This document shows, piece by piece, positions 10,207 through 20,140 of a DNA stretch of 64,000 nt. The first letter of the stretch is position 1. Every line of letters starts with the position of its first letter. Source of the DNA: Paragorgia papillata (lineage: Eukaryota > Cnidaria > Anthozoa > Scleralcyonacea > Coralliidae); the NCBI GenBank assembly GCA_035771165.1, contig JAWNZC010000288.1, positions 62,001 through 126,000 on the forward strand. The letters run 5' to 3'. The position numbers and the translations under genes were made by a program. The notes below the pieces were generated by a model. That model was not told the DNA's origin. It ran no database searches and saw only the letters and a list, made by a program, of their open reading frames with translations.

Positions 10207-10245
10207 CAAGTTGTATCGATGGCATTTCAATAATTACGGACTTAC

Positions 10246-13200
10246 CATCCCTCTGTTTAGATTCTTGTTAATTAAACAAAATGCATGAGGAGTTTTCTCA
10301 TTCTAAAAAAAAGAAGAGTAACCACTATAGTTGCAGTAAAATAAAAGTAGTGTGCTGCGTAGGCAGTGTAGAAACAACAATCGAAATATATAAGGTTAGA
10401 TATACTGCCGAAACAGAGAACGTAGGAGTCTAACGTTTCGAGCGAAGGCCCTTCGTCAGAGAGAAACGTTAGACTCCTACGTCACTCTTTACGTTTCTCT
10501 CTGACGAAGGGCCTTCGCTCGAAACGTTAGACTCCTACGTTCTCTGTTTCGGCAGTGTATCTATAACCTTACTATATTTCGATAGTTGCAGTAACTACAG
10601 TTGAACCCCTATTAACCCCGCTTAAGAGGGGTGTCCGCTTAAAAGGGATTGCACAGTAGGGGGTACGCATGTGGTGACAAGCTTTTACAGTTTATATTAG
10701 CCTGCGTAGCCTGCGCTGGGGTGATAGGGGAAGGGAGCGCCTGCAGGCGCCTATTGTTATTTTTCGTGCCGCCCCCTAATTAAAACAATGTATTTTTGTA
10801 GCCTAGTTTCTAGGCCTTTTGTTTCCGTCATGTGCTTGGCCGCGTAATCAGTTTGGGTTCTTGGGAAGACTGGGGAGAGGCTGGAAACGAGAAGGCCTAG
10901 CAACATTCGTAAAAAGGTCCTGCCCAGAATCGTTCTGGCCCTTCGAGTGTTCCTGGGATCTAGTATACATCTACCGTAGACAACACTGAGCGACAGTATA
11001 AAAGCACAAGGATATCTGTGAAGATTTTACCAAAGATCTTGGCGATCGAAAGAAGGGAATTATGGAATATATTCCAATTGGAGCTCGGAATGAAAATGTA
11101 ACTGTTTAACTTTCAACTTTTGGCGGTTGCAGAAGGAAAGCTAGCGATAAGAAAGCTAGGCTAGTGAAACTTCGTCGATCCGAGGTGAGCAGGCTTGTAT
11201 TGTTTTATGCAGATGGAATATTAAATGTCGAAAAACACTTAGAACATCATAATATCACAACTCTAGAGACTAGGCTAGTATTTTTGGAAGTTGTCAATTT
11301 CAAAAACCTGAGCTAAATAGCTTAATTAATTTGGAAGTTGATCGAATAAAAACACGTCATTCTAGAATTAACTAAAATAGCACAGTTATGAATGAGCATG
11401 TGTATCAAAGTGCTTTCTTGATTCAGGAATTTGTGTGGTATATGTTCGCTGTGTTAGCGTCTGACAACATTATATTATTCTGCTGCTGCTATATGTTGGC
11501 TGGTTTACAGTTATAAATGTTATAAACAATTTATGTTGAGTGGGCTACAGAAAGCTCAGACAGATTATTTTTGTAGTTATAAAACATGTGTATGTAACGA
11601 CTATGACGATCAATAATATAATCATAACATACCGCGAAGCAATAATAGAATAATAGTTAAATTCTATAATAGTGAATGTTATTTTCCACTCACAACTGGC
11701 GCTGATGGCCACTGCAGCCGGAGAAGTACGCCTGAGTAGATCCCACTGATTCGAATCAAAGCGATTATAAGAAATTCTAAATTAAATGATGTTTTGGCAA
11801 ACCAATGCATGTCAGACAATTAATTCAGTTACTCGCCGTTAAGCCGAAGGGGCCACGTCTTGCGTGAAAATCTGACAGTAATTAACTGTTGGAAAACCAG
11901 CGAATAAACATTTTCCTTTGGATGCACATGCAGCTGCCACTCTCTCAGTCGCAGTTTATTTTGAATTCGTTTCCTTCTACTATGCAAGGCACATTTTCGC
12001 AACGCTCTGCAGCGGAAATTCAAACTCTCTTGATTGATAGGTCATTAGCGTGTCAACCAATAGATTGCGAGCGAACGCTATACACGAAAAATAACAATGG
12101 GTGACTGCGCAGGCGCTCCTTTCACTGTCCGTCCCAATCCCCAGCGCCGGCTACGCAGGCTAGGTTTATATCAGACTAGTTCCTAGTCCTCTTTTCTCTC
12201 GAACGTATTTTGGTGACGTCACAGAATAGGGATCGAGCGAGAGGACTAGCGGAAAATGTTCATCTTTATCTATCATGAATCCTGCTGGAGCTCGGATTCT
12301 TTAATCTTTATGAACGAGGGCACTTAAATAAACTTCTTCTTGAGAGCAGACAGCAAACGAGTAGGTTTCTTTGTATTACATTACGTTAAAAGAGGTTGTT
12401 ACATACGAGGCTTTATAAAGTAGTGTTCGGCGTAGGAAGTGATTGTATTGAAACACATTTTTACAAATCGAAATATGCTATTTTAACGTTTCGGCAGTAG
12501 ACCAACCTTGCTATATGATGTTATAAAGAATTGTGCAGACCGACGTGAGTGTTATCTGCCTTGGTTTTCCGCCAAACGGCCGTTTGGTGCCTGTATAATT
12601 TGGGGCCAGTTTTGGGGCCAGATTTGGGGCCAAGCAAAACATTTTATTCCAGGCCTCTCACAATTTCGGTCTGCCGCACGACATTAAAAAGAGAGGCCTG
12701 GGAACCAGGCTGGGTTTATATATGTAGTTTGTTTCCACTATAATTTTATAAAACAATCAATACAGCACCAACTGACTTAAACAAGTTCACAATTCAAAGT
12801 GTTTGTCTCTCACAATAGAGCCATAAGGAGGTCTGCGAAGGAGACTAGAGGTGAGCAGGCTTGTATTATTTTATGCAGATGGCAATAGTAAATGTCGGGA
12901 AATACTTAGAACATCATAATATCACAATTCTTCCTCAATAAACAACCAAGCTGTAAAGTGAAAGTGTTTACGAATTTTGCTAGGCCTTCCCCAGCGGGTC
13001 CGTTCGTAACATTTCCAAAACGCGTTAACCGAGGAAGGCCTAGAAACTAGGCTAGTTATTCCATAAGTTTTAAATGTTTACGCTACGTTAGGCTACACTG
13101 CATGTACTGCTTAATAAACGAGTAGGAGTGTTTAGTCAGATATAAAGACACGAGGCGAAGCCGAGTGTTTTTATATCTGATAAAACACGAACTGCGAGTT

Positions 13201-14022
13201 TATTGAACGGCTTCAAAAACGAACCACTTGGTAAGTTCATTGGCGTAGTAAGTTTGAAAAATAACCTTGTCTAAGCCGAGAAAATCAAAGCTAAAGTTTA
13301 TGTAAATCAGGAGGTATCTTTATCACATATAAAGACATTGATTAAACATTAATTTCTTTTAAATTTTCCTCATGAATTATTAATGAGTTTTTGAAGACGA
13401 TATGCTACATTGAAAGCCGTAATCAAACGAGGACGCAAGTCGTCGCAAGTTGGCAGTCAGAATTTCTGTGGCGGTCGTTTGAACACCCAAATTAACAAAA
13501 TAAAGGTTTCATGAGTGTTTTAAACAAGTTTTAACTTTGTCACGGTACATGATATTTTCGGAAAACTATTCAGAGCGGCTGGCTGATATAGCGTGACTGC
13601 CAACTTGCGATGACTTGCGTTGTCGTTTGATTAGGGCTTTAGAGAACAAATGTTTACAATGGGCTTGTCTCACCCCCACGTGACCCTGACCTCTGCCTTA
13701 TTGTGATTGGTCAATTAGCGTTTGAGGGCAAAATATTTTGCCCTCAAACGCTATAACTAACCAATCGCAGTAAGGAAGAGGTGAGGGTCACGTGGGGGGT
13801 GAGACAAGGCCATTGGTGAAACTTACTTTGCTGGTTATTATAACTTTAATCGCAGTCACTGCCAATGCCAATGAAGTATGAGTAACTTTGGAAGAATACC
13901 GACGATAAGTGATAAATATTCTGCTGCCTCCACTGTCGCTAATATTTGCGGAATGTCCATTCGGAGTAGTGTCCAAAATATCACAACCTGCTATCAACCG
14001 TTCCTTTCCCTCATACAAAACA
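10246..14022 (-). CDS. DENND4: DENND4-family (Crag-like) MABP-domain exons, partial, copy 1
   Basis: DENND4 proteins are Rab guanine-nucleotide exchange factors with an N-terminal MABP domain before the DENN module. Two exons are visible. Exon 13827-14022 (196 bp, acceptor TTTTAG, donor GTAAGT) contains VLYEGKERLIAGC, TTPNGHSANIS, RIFITYRR and KVIITSK. Exon 10246-10302 (57 bp, strong pyrimidine tract then TTTTAG, donor GTAAGT) encodes NEKTPHAFCLINKNLNRGM. The first ends and the second begins in phase 0, and together they follow the order of the human DENND4 MABP domain as I know it. The intron is 3.5 kb. The expected next exon (WGSSVFLCYKK-like in the family) and the DENN domain are missing; instead PRPF4 exons follow at 9820. 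No upstream start exon was found. Paralogue A, B or C cannot be told. Confidence 0.83.
10381..10582. repeat. Near-perfect palindromic MITE, 202 bp
   Basis: Starts TCGAAATATATAAGG and ends CCTTACTATATTTCGA, with long inner arms containing GAAACAGAGAACGTAGGAGT and its complement. It lies 80 bp upstream (minus strand) of the 57-bp DENND4 exon. Related to the nested element at 19719-20140. Equivalents are at 27751-27952, 44762-44963 and 61811-62012. Confidence 0.88.
10583..13412. other. Intron between the two DENND4-like exons, no gene seen
   Basis: Non-coding, apart from minor repeats. These include GGGGCCA triplets near 12602-12632, two diverged copies of a GTGAGCAGGCTTGTATT-containing segment (near 11185 and 12850), and a small inverted repeat around 13115-13215. 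Short open frames here show no recognisable similarity. Equivalent regions are 27953-30773, 44964-47793 and 62013-64000. Confidence 0.6.
13413..13641. repeat. Inverted-repeat element
   Basis: AAAGCC(G)TAATCAAACGA with CGCAAGTCGTCGCAAGTTGGCAG is mirrored by CTGCCAACTTGCGATGACTTGCG and TCGTTTGATTAGGGCTTT. A MITE-like element with a unique centre. Confidence 0.75.
13664..13808. repeat. Palindromic MITE next to a DENND4-like exon
   Basis: CTTGTCTCACCCCCACGTGACCC at the left is mirrored at the right, with a GAGGGCAAAATATTTTGCCCTC centre. It ends 17 bp from the donor of exon 13827-14022, so the hairpin could form beside the splice site. Equivalents are 31025-31169 and 48045-48189. Confidence 0.85.
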
Positions 14023-14060
14023 CTAAAACAAACACAAGAAATGTCAAAATTAAATGCCGG

Positions 14061-14600
14061 GAAGCACGGGTGGTGTGTGCTGGAATGGGCGCTGCCTCTC
14101 ACCAAAAAGTTAAGCCCGGTTAGACGGGGTTAGTACTTGGATGGGCGACAGCTTGGGAATGACCCCGTTGTCGAGCTTGGAACTCATGTGAGTAGAGTTG
14201 TAGTTGATCTCTCCTGCGCTTCGAGGGTTTTTCGCCGGGTTCTCCGGTTTTCCTCCCTCCGTAAAATCGACATGCCCACAGGTTTCCTCCGGGTACTCCG
14301 GTTTATTTATTTATTAACACTGATTTGTATCTAACTGATACCGGAGAAACAACACCAGGACTTGAGGTCCCTTACAAGGTTGTTCTCCTAAGATCGAATT
14401 GTTGATTTTACGGAGGGAGGAAAACCGGAGAACCCGGCGAAAAACCCTCGAAGCACAGGAGAAATCAACTATACAATAAGCTCAAGCCTGTGACAAGGTT
14501 TTTCCTAAGCGGTCACCCATCCAAGTACTAACCCCGTCCAATCAGGCTTAACAGTTTGGATCGCAGCGGTGAGAGGCGATCTTCGAATCCGTGCTTCGCC
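14061..14600. mobile_element. Inverted pair of 5S rRNA-derived SINEs, copy 1
   Basis: The plus-strand SINE (about 14061-14304) contains the 5S internal promoter-like block AAGTTAAGC ... GTTAGTACTTGGATGGGCGA (about 14107-14147). A second SINE on the minus strand (about 14600-14305) has GTTAAGC ... GTTAGTACTTGGATGGGTGA and a shared body (CGAGGGTTTTTCGCCGGGTT). Its A/T-rich tail (AATAAATAAATAAA) is inserted into the 3' part of the plus-strand one. The 5' ends do not match normal 5S rRNA, so these are SINE3-type retroposons, not 5S genes. Equivalents are at 31422-31961 and 48442-48981. Confidence 0.85.
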
Positions 14601-14616
14601 ATCCGCGCATCCTGTT

Positions 14617-14777
14617 AGTAACACTGGACCAATGAGGGATGGCCCTTACTGGACCTCTAGGGAGAACAGTTGAGATATAACTGATAGAGTTATCCAGTAT
14701 AAATAAAGTTAGTTTAGTTTACTCTGGTTTCCTCCTGTAGTAACACTGGACCAATGAGGGATGGCCCTTACTGGACC
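14617..14777. repeat. 39-bp direct repeats flanking an AT-rich spacer
   Basis: AGTAACACTGGACCAATGAG plus GGATGGCCCTTACTGGACC occurs at 14617-14655 and again at 14739-14777. The spacer carries a SINE-tail-like AATAAAGTTAGTTTAGTTTA. Equivalents follow in copies 2 and 3 (from 31978 and 48998). Confidence 0.85.
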
Positions 14778-15297
14778 ACGCAGTTTGTTCCTACGTAAGG
14801 ACTGACGTAATGACCGTGATTCAGCAAGCTGACTGTCGCTGAAATGTAAGATATATAAACACAGCAACTCGATGTATTAGATTAGATTTAGAAGCGAGAG
14901 TTGTGAGACTGAGTGACCGAGATGTGAGAACCGAAGGTGCGATGTAGCTAGAGAAGACGTTTGTAACGTTCAGCTGTCCAATCTCGTTTGTCAATAAAGT
15001 TGTTCCAGAATCAGAGAAGAAAGTCTCTTCACTATGGCCCAAAAACACGCTACACTCGAGCGACGAGCAGTCACCTTGATCAGAAAATCAGATGTAAATT
15101 CGTGAATAGCGGCAAATCAGGCGAAATAATAAACGTCGAAGTACTGCTAGGTTACAAAATAAATATAAATAACTTCATGCGAGTCCCAAACCAAAGTGTT
15201 CTAAGCACCACAAACGTCGAAGCACTATTTTTCAAATCACGTTCGCTCCTCGAAAGTTCATAATGAAGTGAAGCATTTCCGGTGCGAAATTGATAAT

Positions 15298-16177
15298 ATG
15301 GTTCAAGCGCAATGCATTGTGGGAAGAGCTTCGTACCTCCTCTGGATAGGCACTAAAATATGGGGAACCGGAAGCAGTAAGTAGAAATTTAAATTAGTTT
15401 CGAGGAAAATATGCAAAAACAGATAGACTACGACTAATTGGAATTGTATCAATCTCCGATCATTAATTCAGATAATTTTACTTAAAATGTTTTAGCTTCA
15501 ATATGATTCAGAAGTGCCGCAATGGGCCGGGGTGCGCGGCTATCAGGCCCCTCAATATTTCAAAAATATGACAAAAAAATAACTGAAAGTTCCTAGGGGA
15601 ACCTGTCGCACTTGTGCTCAATAATTATACAAGAGCGTGTTAATTTTATCATTAATCAATTCCACAATTATTCAATTAACGAAGGCCATCTGGCAGAATA
15701 CTCATGTAAAGATGTTTTTTTATACCTAGATTTAAATAAAGTTCATTCATTCACTATTACACGAATTATCCCAGTAACCAGTTAATTAACATCTTGCGCT
15801 TTTACTGATTTAAGATAAATAACCGGAAAGAAGCGTACAAGATCGATCATATATTATTCTATTTACTTTTTATTATATTTGTTGTATTCTTCCTCACAGG
15901 TTTTTCATTGCCTGCTGTAATGGAACAGGCAAATGGCAGCACCATGGGATACTGCTTAGACAATGTCAAGGATGATAAAACACTTGAGGAGATTGTAATC
16001 GATACTTATAATCAGGTAAACTCTTTGGGCAGCATGCGAAACAATAGGTATATCCCTCCTGTTTCGGAACGTATACACACAAAAGTTAATTTAGGCCACA
16101 TAAAAAAATTCCTTGATTCACATCATAACATTTTGAAAATGTTGAGGAGGCGGGAAGTTTATATTTATTTTCAATAA
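15298..16177 (+). CDS. Unassigned plus-strand two-exon candidate, copy 1
   Basis: Not a recognised family. A candidate first exon, 15298-15376 (ATG to donor GTAAGT), joins in frame to 15900-16177, which has a strong pyrimidine tract and TTCCTCACAG acceptor. Together they would give about 118 residues ending at a TAA that overlaps an AATAAA signal. The second part contains LPAVMEQANGSTMGYCL and KTLEEIVIDTYNQ. An alternative donor CAG/GTAAAC at 16016 would make 15900-16015 an internal exon. Just upstream, GCATTGTGGGAA and ACCGGAAG resemble animal housekeeping promoter motifs. Copies 2 and 3 (32659-33538 and 49679-50558) are unchanged. It could equally be non-coding. Confidence 0.3.
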
Positions 16178-17146
16178 ATATAAAAACAACAAAAATTTCT
16201 AAATTAAAGAAGGAGGTCCTTTTATATTTCTTTGTTTTTCCAATAAATACACAGCTTCAATAACTATCACAAACCAAAACGAAATTTTTTTGTTTGTTAA
16301 TATCACGAAACACACCACTAAAGCATAGTTTTAAAACACTGTTACTTGTTTGTCACTTGTTGAACTACAAACTGTAACACTTACTATTCCAATCAATAAG
16401 AACGCAATATTAAAATTTAAAAATCCCAACTTGTACCACAAGTACTCTGCAGTAGTTATATACTGCCTGGCAGCATATTGCAACCTATTTGACTTGGGTC
16501 AACGTCAGACATCGAATATAAAATATAAGAATATTTCCTTTGTTTATGAACTCGGTCGGGAGGTACATTTATATTTTATAACAAATACAAAAATATGTCT
16601 ACGCGGACTCAACATACGGTCCGGAGGTGACCATGTTTTTACGTGACCTTAAGCAATATACTGCATGTATTGGCAAGGTGCCAAGGTAGTTTGAATAAAA
16701 GATAAAATTTTATGAAGTGCATGCTTCGAAAAATCCAGCTGACTATTCTCTGAAGAGGGGGTATTACACTGATCTACAACGAAACTTCAATAAAGTTCTT
16801 TACTGATTCCCGCTTGTTGAAATTTGTGTCATTTTGAAAATTTGACGATTGGCTTTTTGTTCTAATTTTGTGATAGGCAATTCAATAACACAAGTAAATT
16901 CTATATTAATTATAAGTTTGCTATAAGTACAAATCACTCGGTATTTCTATCTATACTTTTTGGTCAAAATGTTTACTGAGTTGTAATATATTTATAGGAC
17001 ATACAAGGCTTTTAGATCATGTGACAGGCGTTACATTATGCATATTAAACATATTTACTCAAACACAGTTACGCAGTTATGTTGGAATAAAATCATTATT
17101 TCTTGATATTTTATATTTCTGTTGACTTTCGTGCGTGCTGCTTCGA
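16178..17146. other. Non-coding AT-rich stretch, no gene seen
   Basis: Contains AATAAA-type signals near 16174 and 16244, and a 98-codon frame at 16350-16646 with no recognisable similarity and no supporting splice or family signal. I see nothing else. Confidence 0.5.
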
Positions 17147-17450
17147 TAGGGCCGGGATGGTTCAAAAATCTCAAAATTTTCTCGTAGGGCCGGGGTGGTT
17201 CAAAAATCTCATTATTTTGTCGCAGGCCCGGGGTGGTTCAAAAATCTCAAAATTTTGTCGTAGGGCCGGGGTGGTTAAAAAAATCTCAAAATTTTCTCGT
17301 AGGGCCGGGATGGTTCAAAAATCTCAAAATTTTGTTTCGTAGGGCTGGGATGGTTCAAAAATCTCAAAATTTTGTCCCAGGGCCAGGGTGGTTCAAAAAT
17401 CTCAAAATTTTCTCGTAGGGCCGGGGTGGTTCAAAAATCTCCAAATTTTC
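17147..17450. repeat. About 38-bp minisatellite, 8 units (copy 1)
   Basis: Unit of the form GTAGGGCCGGGGTGGTTCAA then AAATCTCAAAATTTTCTC. Copies 2 and 3 have 11 units (34508-34925 and 51528-51945); the three extra units lie in the middle of the array. Confidence 0.93.
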
Positions 17451-18748
17451 GATACTTCTTCTTCCTCAAACACGTCCAATTCTTCAAAATACCTATCCAT
17501 AATCTTCGATTTCCACGGCTAAGCAATCGAGTTCTTCGACCGAGTCCGTGGTTAATTCGAATTGACGGTTTGAAAAACGGACTGCAGGTACCATATCCCA
17601 GGTAAAAGTTACAATTATTTGACAATTATTCGCCGAAGGCGAGGTGAATATCGGTGAATAATAACCGAGACGAAGTCGAGGTTATTATTTATCGTTGTTA
17701 TATAGCTAGAGTTTCGCTGGATACAACGATGACTGTCATTGGTTGGTTTGTGGTCACATGACCTTAGCTAAATTTCAATGTCTACCGAGCGGGCAATAAT
17801 TGAGAACTTATTGCCTGCTCGGGCAATAAGTTTTCAATTGTTGTCCGCTAGAACTTTGAACTCTTCACGGTTTCTTATAAATAAAAGCTTGTTTGGTAAG
17901 AAAAAAATAATATTTATAGGTCTTCAAAGCATGTGTGAAGATTAACTGGAGAAATATATTGTTGTTCTTTTGTTCTGAGAGTCATGTTTGTTTGGTTGAT
18001 GCAGAGCCAGGCGAAATGTTTTGGTAAGTCTTTCAGTTTGTCTTTTCGTTTGTGTACGTTCCCTTGATAAACCTCGAAATTATTCAGCGAAACTCAAGCT
18101 ATATAACAAAGCACTTAATGTCTGCTCCCTCGGGAAACAGTTAGTTTTGTTTTCCCTCGAGTCTCGATGATTCCCTCGACTTCGTCTCGGGATATATCAA
18201 GACTCTCGGGAAAACAAAACTAACTGTTTCCCGAGGGAGCAGACATTAAGTGTATAATATTCACTGAGCCTGAGGCGAATAATTGTTTTGGTATAAATAC
18301 ACATTTTCGTACTTTTAGGAACAACATTTTCTTTTATTAAAATTGTTAATTTCCTCGTCTGTCGCATGACAAATCGGCTGGCGACCATCTTGAATAAACC
18401 CTGTAGGTGATTATCGAGAATTAGTCCGAAGTAGCGCGACCAATCAGCGCACGCGATTTTCTATAATCACCTGTGTATTTATACTAATTGATAATTATTG
18501 GACGAGGTTCAGCATGATATCAAGAATTATCAAAGCCAAGGTTTATTTTATCGGCTTCGGGCCATAATACAAACCTTGGTTTTGATCATTCTTAATATCA
18601 TGCTCAATCTCGTCCAATAATTCCTTTTTTTATTTAACGGGGTCGAACGCCGTTCGAAACTATTGCCGCTACAAGTTTCAACTCACTAAAGGTATAGACA
18701 ACATGAGAGATGAACTGTCAAAAGTAAGTTTATTTTAATGATTTACGG

Positions 18749-18950
18749 CACTATACACCTATCACGAAATAGGCCGAATCCTGCATTTTACCGCACTTTC
18801 ACGCAGACATCTTGAGGGAAGTAGGTTCGCGCGTGATTTTTGATTGATATCACAATACATCTGTCAAGATTCGCGTGCAATTCCCGAGAGAAGGTGCGGT
18901 AAAATGGGTGAAATCGTGGGATTCTGTATATTTCGCGATAGGTGTATAAG
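18749..18950. repeat. Inverted-repeat element (MITE-like)
   Basis: CACTATACACCTATCACGAAATA is mirrored by TATTTCGCGATAGGTGTATAAG, with further inner pairing (TTTTACCGCAC / GTGCGGTAAAA). Equivalents are 36223-36424 and 53243-53444. Confidence 0.8.
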
Positions 18951-19378
18951 TTAAAATACAGCAACATTTTCCAAGTTTATATAACAAATACAACTGGCAA
19001 TAACAACTTACCAGCACCTGTCCTTGACGAAGTCATCACCTGTGTGAAAATTAAAATGTAATTTGATAAAAATCAGGAATGTTACCTCTTGGTGTTCAAG
19101 GACAACTGTTCTATCATTTAATCGTCGCAATGGATGAACCAGGCGGAAATCTAATGCTAGTAAGAAATATTATTGCCCAGCATACTGCTTTAAACAAAAC
19201 CATAATACAAAATAATTTTGAAAATATTTACCAACGTTTCGTTACTACACGTAACATCATCAGAGTGATAAATATACATACATGAAGGTGACTTAAATAG
19301 CTTAGCTAGTTACATAAATAGAAAATGACAAACAGTGACAGAAAAGGTCATGATGGAAAAGCTGTAAGGTCATGAAAC

Positions 19379-19490
19379 CGCAGACAAATGAATTGTCAAA
19401 CTGGTGAGAAGACACCAACGCGCACTCTTTTATAATTTTTCTTTACCGCGTTGGTGTCTTCTCACCAGTTTGACAGTTCATTTGTCTGCG
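19379..19490. repeat. Palindromic MITE, 112 bp
   Basis: CGCAGACAAATGAATTGTCA plus AACTGGTGAGAAGACACCAACGCG, with a near-perfect mirror. Only a few mismatches and a short AT centre. Equivalents are 36853-36964 and 53873-53984. Confidence 0.88.
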
Positions 19491-19718
19491 AGTACCCCCC
19501 ACTCCAGACCCCAAATGGATGCCGCCTCATTAAATATTCAACTTATTATTTATGCATACGTCATTATTTCTCAGGCTCCTTTGGGACCCTCATCCTAACT
19601 AACCCTAAATTTTATCCAACCCCAGGTTTTCACTACGTCATACCTAACCAGAAGCCCCTAACCCTAGCTTTTATCCAACCCTGAAATAAAAGTAGCGTGC
19701 TGCGTAGGCAGTATTAAA

Positions 19719-20140
19719 ACAACAATCGAAATATAGTAAGGTTAGATATACTGCAGAAACAGAGAACGTTAGACTCCTACGTTCTCTGTTTCGGCAGTAT
19801 ACAGCTAAATCAATTAAGGTTGTCCCCTGACAAAGCCAAAAGGCCAAAGTCAAGCGCGAAAAGTACGATGGGAATTACTATATTTAAATAGCGAAGCACA
19901 CAGTTATAAGTGCAAATCAATTTCCTCAACATCTAGCCCCACCATTTCTGTCAAACTTTTAGCTCTCGACCACAAGTCTTCCTTGCATCAACGGCCAATA
20001 GGGTATAGTTTTGACACAAACTGGAATTAAAACTTGTCGTTCCCATCGTACTTTTCGCGCTTGGCTTCGGCCTTTTGGCTTTTTCGGGGACAACCTTAAT
20101 TGATTTAGCTGTATCTAACCTTACTATATTTCGATTGTTT
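19719..20140. repeat. Nested palindromic MITE
   Basis: The outer arms (AACAATCGAAATATAGTAAGG ... AGCTAAATCAATTAAGGTTG, then GCGCGAAAAGTACGATGGG) are mirrored at the right end. A second small palindrome related to the 10381-10582 element (ACAGAGAACGTTAGACTCC / GTTCTCTGTTTCGGCAGTA) sits inside the left arm. Equivalents are 37193-37614 and 54213-54634. Confidence 0.85.

Larger units (their letters stand above)
1..17864. repeat. Tandem segmental duplication, copy 1
   Basis: Position 1 begins the same sequence that recurs at 17865, 35339 and 52359, always in direct orientation and with the same order of exons and repeats. Copy 1 is 17,864 bp. It differs from the others by carrying a 2,866-bp transposon (2279-5144), lacking a 1,823-bp segment present in copies 2-4 (joined at 525/526), and having shorter CAA/CCA, 21-bp and 38-bp repeat tracts. 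The zero point of the unit is arbitrary, because the window happens to start here; the biological junction may lie elsewhere, perhaps between 9821 and 10245. Confidence 0.97.

Noticed and set aside
10246..10302. 57-bp exon as the upstream PRPF4 exon supplying the split Trp codon
   Set aside because: In the PRPF4 frame it contains a TAA stop. In phase 0 it reads as the DENND4 MABP continuation after exon 13827-14022.
14103..14166. Functional 5S rRNA gene
   Set aside because: Only the internal promoter region resembles 5S. The 5' third and 3' end do not, and a SINE body follows.
17103..17605. Plus-strand frames rich in GPGWFKNLKI/RRAGMVQKSQNF
   Set aside because: Generated by the 38-bp minisatellite; length and frame differ between copy 1 and copies 2-3.
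19012..19039. First coding exon of PRPF4 (reads MTSSRTGA, recalling the vertebrate start MASSR)
   Set aside because: Eight residues are too few, no following N-terminal exon could be found in the 9 kb to the next PRPF4 exon, and DENND4 exons intervene.
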